Assembly (NCBI GenBank): GCA_016714905.1
Contig: JADKBW010000015.1
Location: 15,977 to 79,976, forward strand
Reading direction: 5' to 3'
Origin: Flavobacterium sp.
GTDB lineage: Bacteria > Bacteroidota > Bacteroidia > Flavobacteriales > Flavobacteriaceae
Length of the DNA stretch: 64,000 nt
In this document: positions 24,369 to 33,903 of the stretch, piece by piece
How positions within the stretch are numbered: position 1 is the stretch's first letter
Layout: the number at the start of each line of letters is the position of its first letter
Made by a program: the position numbers and the translations under genes
The notes under the pieces: generated by a model
What the model was told of the DNA's origin: nothing
Database searches by the model: none
Seen by the model: the letters and a program-made list of their open reading frames with translations, nothing else

Positions 24369-26819
24369 ATGAAAAAAATTACTACTCTTATCTTGTTGCT
24401 CGTAATGGTGCAAAACATGATAGCCCAAGACACTTGCGCTACAGCAATACCAATCACTGCGGGTTTTTATGCGGTGAGTGCCATCAATGGAAGTCAAGTA
24501 CCTACTCCACTTTGTGAAACGCAATATGGACCTGTACCAGCAACTCGTCCACCTGGTGGTGAATGGTATTCTTATACTCCAACGGAAAACCATACTGTTA
24601 CTGTAACAACGGATTTAAGTATTAATGTTCCTTTAAGAGATACGCGTTTTCACGTTTATATAGGAAGTTGTGACAACCTAATTTGTTTTGAAGGTGATGA
24701 TGATAGCGGCACGGGAAATTCCTCGACAAGTACATTTGACGTCATAGCAAATACAACTTATTATATAGCGTTTGACAACCGCTGGACCTCGTCTGGTTTT
24801 ACTTTTCAGTTGAATGAAAATATATTTGTTCCCGATCCGTGTAATACATCAACCCCAATTTCTGCTGGTACCACAATCGTAAATGCCATCGTTGGAGAAA
24901 ACATTGCGACAAACTGCTCCTCTGCGACTTTGGCCAATTGGTATTCTTATGTTCCGACGCAAGATTACATTGTAACTGTTTCCTCTGATTTAATTATAAA
25001 TTTATGTAAAGACACTAATTTCAGTGTTTATACCGGAAGTTGTGTTGGAGGATTAAACTGCCTTACAAGCGATGATAATTCAGGTGAAATTGAATGTGAC
25101 GCCGGAGGTACAAGTTCACTTTTATCAAAAAAAACATTTACGGTTGTAGCAGGAGTTACTTACTATATTGTTTGGGACAATAAGTGGAGCGCTGATGGAT
25201 TTGAATTTAGTTTGACCGAAGCAGTAATTCCTGTTCCAGTAAATTATACTTCTCAGAGCATTTCAACCATAAATAGTGCATACAATATTTGCATAGTCGA
25301 CATGAATAATGACGGTAAAGATGATATTGCGGGTGTGAGTACGAGTAATTTGAAAGTACATTTTCAAGAACCTGGAGGTACTTTTTCTATCGCCAATTTC
25401 GCAGTACCAAATGGCACAACACTTCCTTCATGGAGTTTAGCAGCAGGAGATTACAATAGAGATGGGTTTAATGATTTAGTATTGGGTTCAGGAAACAAGC
25501 TCTCTTTTTGGGAATCGAATTCAACTGGAACAGCTTACGTTAGTAGAACTCCCGGAGACTATATTTTCTGTCAAAGAACCAATTTTATTGATATAAATAA
25601 TGATGGAAATTTAGATGCATTTTCTTGTCACGACGTTGATCCAAACGTATACTACTTGAATGATGGCGAAGGCAATTGGACCTACTATCAATCTGGGACT
25701 ACTCCTGGGGCTTATATGTTAGGAATCACTGCAAGTGGCGGAAATTATGCCTCTATTTGGACTGACTATGATAATGATGGAGACCGAGACTTATTTATTT
25801 CTAAATGTTCTGGACCTCCATGCGAATTGCATAGAAATGACGGTGGAGGTGTCTTTACTGATATTTCCGTGCAAGCTCAGATTAATGTGACTCCAATCCA
25901 ATCTTGGTCTTCTGCTGTGGCAGATTTTGATAATGACGGCGACATGGATATCATGATTGGATCGAATGGTAGCGTTAGAAACAAACTATTTAGAAATAAT
26001 CTTGATACAACAAATGAAACAGAAGAGGCTTTTACAAATATTAGTGTAGGTTCAGGCTTAGATCAAGATTCCTTAACAAATAGAGATTATGTAGCTTATG
26101 ATTTTGATAATGATGGCTTAGTTGATATTTTGGGAAGTGGCAGTAGAATTATGTTTAATCAAGGAAATAATGTATTCGCTCAAACATTGTATACAGGGAT
26201 GGCTATTGGCGCCGTAGGTGATTTGAATGACGATGGGTTTCTGGATATCCTGAATAATAATACCATCCGATACGCTGTTCCAAACGGAAATAACTGGTTT
26301 AAAGTAATTTTAAAAGGAATACAAAGTAATACCAACGGGATTGGAGCCAGATTAGAAATATATGGAGCGTTCGGTAAACAAATAAGAGATATTCGCAGCG
26401 GAGAAGGATTTGAGTATATGAGTTCATTAAATGGTCACTTCGGTTTGGGTCAAGCAACCACTATTGATCAACTCATCGTAAGATGGCCTTCTGGCATTGT
26501 AGACATCTATGCAAATCCAGAAATAAATGGAGCATTCACCGTAACCGAAGGCGCTACGCTTGCGGTAAACGGGAATACAAATGCCATTTTTAGTGTTTAT
26601 CCAAATCCAACTAAACAATTTATATCTTTCAATGTCAATTCAAATGTTACTGAAAAATTAACAACAGCGCAAATTTTTGATTTGAGCGGAAGGTTGGTTT
26701 TTGAAACTCAGCTAACTTCGAACAGAATTAACATCGAGTCGCTGCAATCTGGAACTTATTTATTGCTCTTACAAAACGAAAAAGGAAAAGGATATAGTCA
26801 AAAATTTATTAAAGAATAG
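24369..26819 (+). CDS. T9SS-secreted VCBS/FG-GAP and ASPIC-UnbV protein, A1
   Basis: An 816-residue secreted protein. The signal peptide ends in MIAQD. Two pre-peptidase-like beta domains follow at about 21-150 and 155-290 (each beginning with a Cys-x-T/S-A-P-I-x-A-G pattern). Seven FG-GAP/VCBS Ca-binding repeats run at about 305-620 (VDMNNDGKDDI, GDYNRDGFNDL, TDYDNDGDRDL, ADFDNDGDMDI, YDFDNDGLVDI, GDLNDDGFLDI). Then an ASPIC/UnbV domain (GIGARLEIYG, RSGEGFEYMSS, RWPSGIVD) and a type A sorting domain from VYPNP to FIKE. It is exported by T9SS and anchored or released at the surface. CHD and CSGPPCELHRND Cys motifs sit in the propeller. Likely substrate or partner of the adjacent diheme cytochrome (inference). 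Confidence 0.88.
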   Translation: MKKITTLILLLVMVQNMIAQDTCATAIPITAGFYAVSAINGSQVPTPLCETQYGPVPATRPPGGEWYSYTPTENHTVTVTTDLSINVPLRDTRFHVYIGSCDNLICFEGDDDSGTGNSSTSTFDVIANTTYYIAFDNRWTSSGFTFQLNENIFVPDPCNTSTPISAGTTIVNAIVGENIATNCSSATLANWYSYVPTQDYIVTVSSDLIINLCKDTNFSVYTGSCVGGLNCLTSDDNSGEIECDAGGTSSLLSKKTFTVVAGVTYYIVWDNKWSADGFEFSLTEAVIPVPVNYTSQSISTINSAYNICIVDMNNDGKDDIAGVSTSNLKVHFQEPGGTFSIANFAVPNGTTLPSWSLAAGDYNRDGFNDLVLGSGNKLSFWESNSTGTAYVSRTPGDYIFCQRTNFIDINNDGNLDAFSCHDVDPNVYYLNDGEGNWTYYQSGTTPGAYMLGITASGGNYASIWTDYDNDGDRDLFISKCSGPPCELHRNDGGGVFTDISVQAQINVTPIQSWSSAVADFDNDGDMDIMIGSNGSVRNKLFRNNLDTTNETEEAFTNISVGSGLDQDSLTNRDYVAYDFDNDGLVDILGSGSRIMFNQGNNVFAQTLYTGMAIGAVGDLNDDGFLDILNNNTIRYAVPNGNNWFKVILKGIQSNTNGIGARLEIYGAFGKQIRDIRSGEGFEYMSSLNGHFGLGQATTIDQLIVRWPSGIVDIYANPEINGAFTVTEGATLAVNGNTNAIFSVYPNPTKQFISFNVNSNVTEKLTTAQIFDLSGRLVFETQLTSNRINIESLQSGTYLLLLQNEKGKGYSQKFIKE

Positions 26820-26864
26820 TCAAAAAATACTGCTTTATTATCACTCATTTAATTTAAGAAAATC

Positions 26865-29318
26865 ATGAAAAAAATTACATTGTTAATCATTCTGCTTATC
26901 ACAGGACATTATGTCAAAGCACAGGATACCTGTGCCACGGCGATACCAATTTCTCCAGGTTTCTATGTGGTAGACACCATAAACGGTACACAAGTTCCTT
27001 TACCTTTATGCGACACACAATACGGAGCTGTTCCTGCAGATCGTCCACCAGGTGGAGAATGGTATGTATATACACCTACGGAAAATCACTCGGTAACCGT
27101 TACCACAGATTTAGTGCAAAACACACCATTAATTGATACTCGTTTTCATGTTTACAAAGGAAGCTGCGATGCTTTAATTTGTCATGAAGGTGATGACGAC
27201 GGTGGAAATGGACTTTCTTCAACCGCTACTTTTGATGTTATTGCCAACACTACCTATTATATTGCTTTCGATAATCGATGGACTTCCAATGGATTTACCT
27301 TTCGATTGACAGAAAATGTATTTGTACCAAACCCATGTAGTTCAGCAACTCCAGTGACCGCAGGAGTCACAACAGTGAATGCCATCGACGAGGATACTAT
27401 TAATACACCGTGCTCTAGCGGAACCATGGCGAAATGGTATGTATATACACCAACCATTAGCGCCAACGTAACAATATCGTCAGACTTGGTGCAAAATACC
27501 TGCATGAATACCACTTTTGATGTATATACTGGGACTTGTACTGCATTGACTTGTTTTGTTAATGACGACGATTCTGGAATCATTACATGCGCTTCGGACA
27601 ACACATCGTTACTTTCTAAAAGAACATTTGCCGTTTCTGCTGGTCAAACTTATTACATAGCGTGGAGTAATCAATATAGTGATGCAGGCTTTGATTTTGA
27701 AATTACGGAAACTCCGATAGTTGTTCCTATTGACTATACAATTCAGAATGTTCCTACTATTGCCAGTAATTATAATATTTGTGTTGTTGATATGAACAAT
27801 GATAATATTGACGACATGGTAGGCGTAAGTGCTAATAATTTAAAAATTCATTATCAGCAGCCTGGAGGTGGATTTACAGTTTCTGACTTTACAGTCTCTG
27901 GCACCAGTTTTATGCCCTCATGGAGCATGGCAGCTGGAGATTATAATAGAGATGGGTATAATGATTTGGTTTTGGGCGCAGGAAGTGGACTTTCAATCTG
28001 GACCGCTCAAGAAGAAGGTACAGGATATACTGCTTATACTCCTGGCGAATATATCTTCTGCCAAAGAACTAATTTTGCAGATTTGAATCAAGATGGAAAT
28101 CTAGATGTTTTCTCTTGCCATGATATCGCTCCAAACGTGTATTATTTGAATGATGGAAATGGAAATTTAACCCATTACCAAGTTGCTGTTACACCTGGAG
28201 CAATGAATTTAGGAGATAATGGGGGTAACTATTCCACATTATTTACAGACTTTGACAATGATGGAGATACCGATGTGTTTATCTCTAAATGCTCTGGACC
28301 ACCGTGCGAATTGCATAGAAACGACGGCGATGGAGTTTATACCAATATCTCGGCGCTAGCACAAATCAACGTTACACCAATTCAAACTTGGTCTTCAGGT
28401 ATTGCAGATTTTGACAATGATGGCGATATGGATATCATCATCACTTCGAGCGGAAGCGCACATAAATTTTTTAGAAATAATTTAGATACCAGTAATTCCG
28501 TTGAGGAAGCATTTACAAACATTACGGCTGGTTCTGGATGGGATACAAATCTATCCACGAATATCGATAATGTGGCTTATGATTTCGATAATGACGGACG
28601 TGTAGATGTACTTGGAGGCGGTGGTAAAATTATGTTCAACCAAGGAAACAATACTTTTGCACCAACAGCTTATCCTGCAATCCCAGGTTTCCCTGCAATA
28701 AGTGTAGGTGCCGTTGGAGACTTAAATAATGACGGTTTTCTTGACATTCAAAACGGTTCAAATATCAGATACGCGATTCCAAACGGAAATAATTGGTTCA
28801 AAGTACAATTACAAGGAACACAAAGTAATACGAATGGTATAGGCGCAAGAATTGAGATTTACGGTGATTTTGGAATTCAAATCAGAGATATCCGAAGCGG
28901 TGAAGGATTTAGATACATGCATTCTTTAAATGCGCATTTCGGCCTTGGTCAATCTACAGCAATAACACAACTTGTAATCAAATGGCCATCAGGAATTGTA
29001 GACACGATTGCAAATCCTGAAATTAATGCCGCTCTTCGAGTAACTGAAGGATCTACGTTAGCAGTAAACGGCAATACGAATTCTGTATTTACAATCTATC
29101 CTAACCCAGCAAAACAAGTGATTTCTATTAGCATGGATGCCAATTCAACGGAGAAACTTAAAGATGCACAAATATTTGATCTTAGTGGAAGAATGATTTT
29201 AGAAACAAAATTAACCTCATCACAAATTAATATTGGAAGTTTACAAACTGGAACCTACCTTCTATTATTGACAAACGAGCAAGGAAAAGGCTTCACTCAA
29301 AAGTTTATTAAGGAATAG
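26865..29318 (+). CDS. T9SS-secreted VCBS/FG-GAP and ASPIC-UnbV protein, A2
   Basis: An 817-residue tandem paralogue of the preceding gene with the same order: signal peptide, two pre-peptidase-like domains, FG-GAP/VCBS repeats, ASPIC/UnbV (GIGARIEIYG, RSGEGFRYMHS, KWPSGIVD) and a sorting domain (TIYPNPAKQ to FIKE). The propeller Cys motifs are kept (FSCHD and KCSGPPCELHRNDG). The pair clearly arose by duplication but has diverged throughout, including at third codon positions, so the event is not recent. The gene starts 45 bases after A1 and ends before a long hairpin. Confidence 0.88.
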   Translation: MKKITLLIILLITGHYVKAQDTCATAIPISPGFYVVDTINGTQVPLPLCDTQYGAVPADRPPGGEWYVYTPTENHSVTVTTDLVQNTPLIDTRFHVYKGSCDALICHEGDDDGGNGLSSTATFDVIANTTYYIAFDNRWTSNGFTFRLTENVFVPNPCSSATPVTAGVTTVNAIDEDTINTPCSSGTMAKWYVYTPTISANVTISSDLVQNTCMNTTFDVYTGTCTALTCFVNDDDSGIITCASDNTSLLSKRTFAVSAGQTYYIAWSNQYSDAGFDFEITETPIVVPIDYTIQNVPTIASNYNICVVDMNNDNIDDMVGVSANNLKIHYQQPGGGFTVSDFTVSGTSFMPSWSMAAGDYNRDGYNDLVLGAGSGLSIWTAQEEGTGYTAYTPGEYIFCQRTNFADLNQDGNLDVFSCHDIAPNVYYLNDGNGNLTHYQVAVTPGAMNLGDNGGNYSTLFTDFDNDGDTDVFISKCSGPPCELHRNDGDGVYTNISALAQINVTPIQTWSSGIADFDNDGDMDIIITSSGSAHKFFRNNLDTSNSVEEAFTNITAGSGWDTNLSTNIDNVAYDFDNDGRVDVLGGGGKIMFNQGNNTFAPTAYPAIPGFPAISVGAVGDLNNDGFLDIQNGSNIRYAIPNGNNWFKVQLQGTQSNTNGIGARIEIYGDFGIQIRDIRSGEGFRYMHSLNAHFGLGQSTAITQLVIKWPSGIVDTIANPEINAALRVTEGSTLAVNGNTNSVFTIYPNPAKQVISISMDANSTEKLKDAQIFDLSGRMILETKLTSSQINIGSLQTGTYLLLLTNEQGKGFTQKFIKE

Positions 29319-29344
29319 AAAAACACTTAATTAACTATCCAAAT

Positions 29345-29391
29345 TAAGAGCATCAATTTGAAAAAATTTTTTCAGATTGGTGCTCTTTTTA
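29345..29391. terminator. Long hairpin terminator of the A operon
   Basis: AAGAGCATCAATTTGAAAAAA pairs with TTTTTTCAGATTGGTGCTCTT with two mismatches, followed by TTTAATT. It is long and A/T-flanked, usable from both sides. Confidence 0.7.
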
Positions 29392-29679
29392 ATTATGAAT
29401 GCCTTACGCTGAAAAATATCTGAAATATTTTCAATCAACAAAAATAGAAGTATATCATACTTTGAAGATGTTCCCTTCCAAATAATAAATTTGAGTTATT
29501 AAAAAACAAAAGCCACGGTCGGCTTCTGTATTTCTATTTTCCATCTGCGTTTTTTACACTTCTTGCGTTAACAGAAATTGCACCCAACGCGCTAGTATGA
29601 CAACTGTTAAATATCTAACAAATAAGTATTTTCTTTGTTTTTAGACGAGGTGAATTAACAATTATGTTATTTTAATTAT

Positions 29680-29687
29680 TACTTTTG
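29680..29687 (+). promoter_or_regulatory. Candidate -7 promoter element of the cytochrome locus, copy B
   Basis: TACTTTTG matches TAnnTTTG and lies 19 bases before the ATG of the second diheme cytochrome, the same distance as in copy A. Confidence 0.5.
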
Positions 29688-29706
29688 AAAACTAATAAAT
29701 TTATTT

Positions 29707-30844
29707 ATGAATAGAATCTACTTTGCGGTCCTATGTCTGGTTTCGTTTACATTATTGATTATTTCTTGTTCTAGAAACGAAGAAGATAACTATGTTGACC
29801 CAAATGAAACTGCTAATAGACAAAGTAATGTGGTAAGTGGACCTGTACGCTTTGATCTATCACAAACTCCGTTTCCTAAATTATCAGATTATCATTTTTT
29901 TGTCGGCCCTTTAAAAGACCAAAATCCAGGTTATAAAGTGGTCCCTTATGAGCCCGCAAGTTCACTCTTTTCAGATTATGCACATAAAAAAAGGTTCATT
30001 TGGATGCCACAAGGAACGTCAGCTACTTATAATGGAGATGATAATGTTCTAGAGTTTCCAGTGGGTACAGTTATCATAAAAACTTTTTACTATGATAATG
30101 TTCAGCCGGCCAACAACACTAAAATAATTGAAACAAGATTATTGGTTCGTAAAAACGATGAATGGAAATTATACGATTATGTTTGGAATGAAAATCAAAC
30201 GGAAGCTTTTTTAGACACGGAAGGAAACGGAATATTTGTACCGATTACTTGGACCGAGAACAGTGCAACTAGAAGCATTGATTATAAAATTCCCTCACAA
30301 ACAGAATGTGTAACTTGTCATAAGATTAATCAAGACCAAGCCGGCGAAAAAAATACGCCAATTGGTCCTAAACCTCAAAATCTTAACACAACATACGATT
30401 ACGGTAAATTTTCAAGAAACCAATTAGAACATTGGAAAAGAATCGGTTATATCGACAATACACTACCGAATCTGGCATCTATCTATTCAACAGTCGATTG
30501 GCGTGACACGAGCAAACCTTTAGATTTACGTGCAAAATCGTATATTGATATGAACTGTGCATTGCCACAGAGAAGGTGGACATTGCGATTATGTACCGCA
30601 ACGTTTTAACTTTAGTAATATGGATATGTATACTTTCGGAATTTGTTTACCGCCACTATTCAATATCCCTGACAATCCATACGTCATTAACGCTGGAGAT
30701 GCTGACCATTCCGAGTTAATGTACAGAATAAATACCAATGAAGGATCAGAAATGATGCCTATCATAGGAAGAACAATCATTCACGAAGAAGGTGTTGCAT
30801 TAATGAGAGAATACATCAATTCATTACCTAATCCGTGTCGATAA
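29707..30844 (+). CDS. Diheme c-type cytochrome lipoprotein (SO2930/HNE_0200 family), copy B, frame broken at heme site 2
   Basis: A paralogue of the gene at 23151. The lipoprotein leader ends in ISCSRNEED. The conserved blocks FPKLSDYHFF, YEPASSLFSDYAHKKRFIWMP and heme site 1 (CVTCH) are present. The frame breaks at about 30559: aactgtgcattgccac must read tgt-g??-cat-tgc-cac to give C-A-H-C-H, so a two-base unit (GC or CA) is missing exactly inside heme site 2. The continuation (EGGHCDYVPQRFNFS to the stop at 30844) matches copy A. Restored length is 379 residues. It is followed at 25 bases by a third VCBS gene, so the module is cytochrome plus VCBS protein again. Confidence 0.8.
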
Positions 30845-30869
30845 ACTATTATTAACCTAAATTACCATT

Positions 30870-32483
30870 ATGAAAAATTACTACTTTTCTTTCCTATTCC
30901 TTTCCAGTTGCTTCGTCGCCAATGCCCAAGGAATTACCTTTACTTCCGCTCCTTTTGGAGGAAACTCTAATATTTGCTGCGTGGCAGATATGAACAATGA
31001 CCATATGGACGATATTGTAACTGTGTCATCAACCCAAATCAAAATTTACCAACAGAAAACAATTGGTGGTTTTGATCTGATTACCATTCCGCTATCTAGC
31101 AACGTTAGTATTGGAGATTGGAGCATTGCTGCTGGGGATTTCGACAGAAATGGCTACAATGATATCGTTCTCGGAAACGGTAGTCGTGTTACGGTATTGA
31201 AAGCGAATGCTGATGGAACTAATTATTCTATCATCGCCTATCCTCAAAATATCTTTTCTCAAAGAACGAATTTTGTTGATATGAATAATGATGGGCACTT
31301 AGACTTATGGGCATGTCATGATGTTAATCAAAACCATCCTTACAGAAATGATGGAAATGGAAATCTAGTATTTGACTATTCTTTATTCCCTACAAGTAAC
31401 GAGGGAGGAAATTATGCAACGATTTGGACTGACTACGATAACGATGGTGACATCGACATGTATGAAGCCAAATGTCGTGGTGGAGCACCAATAAACGACC
31501 CAAAAAGAATCAATCTATTGTATCAAAATGACGGTACAGGAATTTACACAGATGTTGCGCCTGCAGCTGGTGTAGACGATCACGCGCAATCATGGTCGAC
31601 TGCAGTAGAAGATTTTGATAACGACGGCGATATGGATTTTTTACTTTCCAATATTTCGGATACCAATAAATTCTATCTAAACAATGGAGATGGAACTTTT
31701 ACAGACATCTACGCTTCAACTGGAATAGCTGCTCAGGTAGGTTCATGGGAAATACAAGCAGCAGATTTCAACAACGATGGTTGGGTAGATTTCTTCTGGC
31801 AAAACGGAAAAGAATTGTATATCAACAACGGAGATTTGACTTTTACGGGTTATGATTTACCATTTAGTGAAGGTGGGCTTGGAGATTTAAACAATGATGG
31901 ATTTCTAGATGTTCAAATGGGGGCCAATGTACACTACAATAGCGGTAATGCAAACAAATGGTTTAATGTTGTTTTAGAAGGTATTGATAGCAACAGAAAC
32001 GGAATCGGAGCAAGAGTAGAATTGTTCGGTACGTGGGGCAAACAAATTCGTGAAATAAGAAGTGGGCAAGGATTCAGCCACATGAGCAGCATGAAAGCAA
32101 ACTTCGGAATCGGATCAGCAAGTGAAATAGAAAAAGTAGTAATAAAATGGCCTTCTGGAACGGTAGACACTATTCTAGATCCTACACCAAATCAAAACTT
32201 GGTGGTTGTTGAAGGTTCTACATTGTTGGCGAATAACCAATTTGAATCAAATGCCTTAAGGGTTTTTCCTAATCCTGCAAGCGATGTATTAAATGTCAAA
32301 TTTAACAATAGCACAACATTAATCGAAACGGCAGCCATCTACGATATTAGTGGTCGTTTGGTAATGAATGCAACTGTAGCAAACCAAACAATTGATGTAA
32401 AATCTTTAGCGTCTGGGTCTTACCTTTTAATTTTAAAAGATGAAAAAGGAAATTCATTCACACAGAAGTTTCTGAAAGAATAA
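30870..32483 (+). CDS. T9SS-secreted VCBS/FG-GAP and ASPIC-UnbV protein, B (short form)
   Basis: A 537-residue relative of A1 and A2 that lacks both N-terminal pre-peptidase-like domains: the FG-GAP repeats begin right after the signal peptide (ANAQGITF). Repeats include VADMNNDHMDDI, GDFDRNGYNDI, VDMNNDGHLDL, TDYDNDGDIDM, EDFDNDGDMDF and GDLNNDGFLDV. The ASPIC/UnbV part is GIGARVELFG, RSGQGFSHMSS, KWPSGTVD. The sorting domain runs from VFPNPASD to FLKE. The first Cys motif is kept (WACHDV); the second is altered to KCRGGAP without the second Cys. It probably represents the minimal form of the partner protein. Confidence 0.88.
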   Translation: MKNYYFSFLFLSSCFVANAQGITFTSAPFGGNSNICCVADMNNDHMDDIVTVSSTQIKIYQQKTIGGFDLITIPLSSNVSIGDWSIAAGDFDRNGYNDIVLGNGSRVTVLKANADGTNYSIIAYPQNIFSQRTNFVDMNNDGHLDLWACHDVNQNHPYRNDGNGNLVFDYSLFPTSNEGGNYATIWTDYDNDGDIDMYEAKCRGGAPINDPKRINLLYQNDGTGIYTDVAPAAGVDDHAQSWSTAVEDFDNDGDMDFLLSNISDTNKFYLNNGDGTFTDIYASTGIAAQVGSWEIQAADFNNDGWVDFFWQNGKELYINNGDLTFTGYDLPFSEGGLGDLNNDGFLDVQMGANVHYNSGNANKWFNVVLEGIDSNRNGIGARVELFGTWGKQIREIRSGQGFSHMSSMKANFGIGSASEIEKVVIKWPSGTVDTILDPTPNQNLVVVEGSTLLANNQFESNALRVFPNPASDVLNVKFNNSTTLIETAAIYDISGRLVMNATVANQTIDVKSLASGSYLLILKDEKGNSFTQKFLKE

Positions 32484-32499
32484 GAACAATTAGGAGCAA

Positions 32500-32536
32500 A
32501 AAAAAAGCCTGTCGATATCGACAGGCTTTTTTTTTT
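32500..32536. terminator. Bidirectional terminator
   Basis: An almost perfect palindrome: A-tract, GCCTGTCGATATCGACAGGC, T-tract. It separates the VCBS B gene from the convergent DUF5777 gene. Confidence 0.92.
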
Positions 32537-33377
32537 AAAAGACACGTAAGAGATTGAATCCGAAGAATATTTCTCCCTTACTCCAATCTCCAGTAGTGTT
32601 ACCAAGAAAACCAGCTTCATGTATTCCCTGTGAATTGGACAAATGCATTTGAAAAACATGCCCTCCAGTTTCTAAATCAACACCTATCGACAATGGATCA
32701 ACATTTGTTGAAGAAGCCGTTCTATTCAAATGCGTCGCGTAATCAACATTTACCGACAATCTGCTTGTTAGTTTATAGCGACCACCCATTCCAATGGCGT
32801 ATTGAGAGTTATCTTGCAAATCATTCACTACAAAATTCTCATGAAAATACGTTGGAGACACCTGCAATGATAATTTCTTCGACATCTTACGAGAGACCAA
32901 AACTTGAGAAACATAAATCATTCGATCTGAAAATTCCATTTTAGGATAAATACTCTCTTTCATCAGGTTATTGAATCCCAAACTATTAAAACCCACAATT
33001 GTCACAGGAAAACCATCTTTCATTTGCTCCTGTATTCTATATTTTACAGAAAAATCAAAGGCTTGTTCGCTTCTGGCACCACTCAGGGTAAGCCATTCTG
33101 TAACACCATATAATAATTTGATTTGAGTCACCGCATTGTCCAATCCCCAAAATCCTTCAGAGCCATCTTTAATAGAACCAAATCTATGGGCAATAACTAA
33201 ATACAAGTCTTTTTTTGCCGCCAACTTTGTCGATTCTAGGTTGACAATTTTTAAAGCCTTAAAGGCCGACTCTACCGGTTGATTCTTCGAAACAGTGTCC
33301 ATGCCAGCCAACAAATCATCTTGCGCTGAAGACATCATAGGAACGATAAACAATAGGAATAAATACTTCTTCATCAT
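32535..33377 (-). CDS. DUF5777 family outer membrane beta-barrel protein
   Basis: A 280-residue protein with a signal peptide ending in MMSSAQDD and a body of amphipathic strands, ending in an aromatic-rich terminal strand (GEIFFGFNLLRVF), as outer membrane barrels do. Blocks such as LYLVIAHRFGSIKDGSEGFWGLDNAVTQIK match the DUF5777 family. No enzyme motif. It lies on the opposite strand to the cytochrome/VCBS genes but next to them, and its neighbours (OB-fold protein, cytochrome c, YceI) recur with it in flavobacterial genomes as I recall them. A role as a porin or scaffold for an envelope redox system is inference. Confidence 0.72.
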   Translation of the reverse strand: MMKKYLFLLFIVPMMSSAQDDLLAGMDTVSKNQPVESAFKALKIVNLESTKLAAKKDLYLVIAHRFGSIKDGSEGFWGLDNAVTQIKLLYGVTEWLTLSGARSEQAFDFSVKYRIQEQMKDGFPVTIVGFNSLGFNNLMKESIYPKMEFSDRMIYVSQVLVSRKMSKKLSLQVSPTYFHENFVVNDLQDNSQYAIGMGGRYKLTSRLSVNVDYATHLNRTASSTNVDPLSIGVDLETGGHVFQMHLSNSQGIHEAGFLGNTTGDWSKGEIFFGFNLLRVF

Positions 33378-33422
33378 GGGATATGTTTAGTTTTTTGATT
33401 TTAAATTTTCGTAATATCTGAA

Positions 33423-33815
33423 TTATTCTAAAAAGGAAGCTTCGTCTAATTTTAATTCTTCCAGCAAATCATCATAGCCTAAAAAACGGCCTTTGATCTT
33501 AATTGAATTATGGAGATTTATACCCGATAAAACCGAGTCTTTAAATACTGCTGAAAGTTTTTCATCCAATACAACGGAGTGACTGGCGATATCAATGCTC
33601 GTAACAACTCCGGAAACTTCAATCGTCTTGTCTAAATATTTTGCATTGGCACCCACTGCATCGGAAACAAATTGAGCCTGCAAATCTTTGACTGTCATGA
33701 CAAACTTGGCCTCTTCTGTAGCGATATCACGATGATCCTTATACATATAAAAATAAACACCAATCGATAGCAAACCTATAATAAGTATACCTGCAATAAG
33801 AATTTTCTTTTTCAT
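33423..33815 (-). CDS. tRNA_anti-like OB-fold exported protein
   Basis: A 130-residue protein. An N-terminal membrane anchor (IAGILIIGLLSIGVYFYMY) is followed by an OB-fold of the tRNA_anti-like family: DKTIEVSGVVTSIDIASHSVVLDEKLSAVF and INLHNSIKIKGRFLGYDDLL. Such exported OB proteins are found with YceI and cytochromes in Bacteroidota; the ligand is unknown and nucleic-acid binding is not implied for an exported form. The gene is 45 bases upstream of DUF5777 on the same strand, so they are probably an operon, divergent from the cytochrome/YceI pair with 88 bases between. Confidence 0.7.
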   Translation of the reverse strand: MKKKILIAGILIIGLLSIGVYFYMYKDHRDIATEEAKFVMTVKDLQAQFVSDAVGANAKYLDKTIEVSGVVTSIDIASHSVVLDEKLSAVFKDSVLSGINLHNSIKIKGRFLGYDDLLEELKLDEASFLE

Positions 33816-33903
33816 TATTAAAAGCTTTTTTTTTACAAATCTAAATTTAAAATCAATAAAATTGCTTTTTAATTCAACTAAATATTTATTTTTGAGAAAA
33901 ACT

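Larger units (their letters stand above)
29319..29706 (+). other. Intergenic region with hairpin and duplicated promoter block
   Basis: It contains a long hairpin at 29345-29391 (AGAGCATCAATTTGAAAAAA against its near-complement, then T-rich), a probable terminator for the A operon. Further on lies a block at about 29600-29640 shared with the copy A promoter region. No open reading frame of credible length or composition was seen in the roughly 200 bases in between. Confidence 0.7.
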
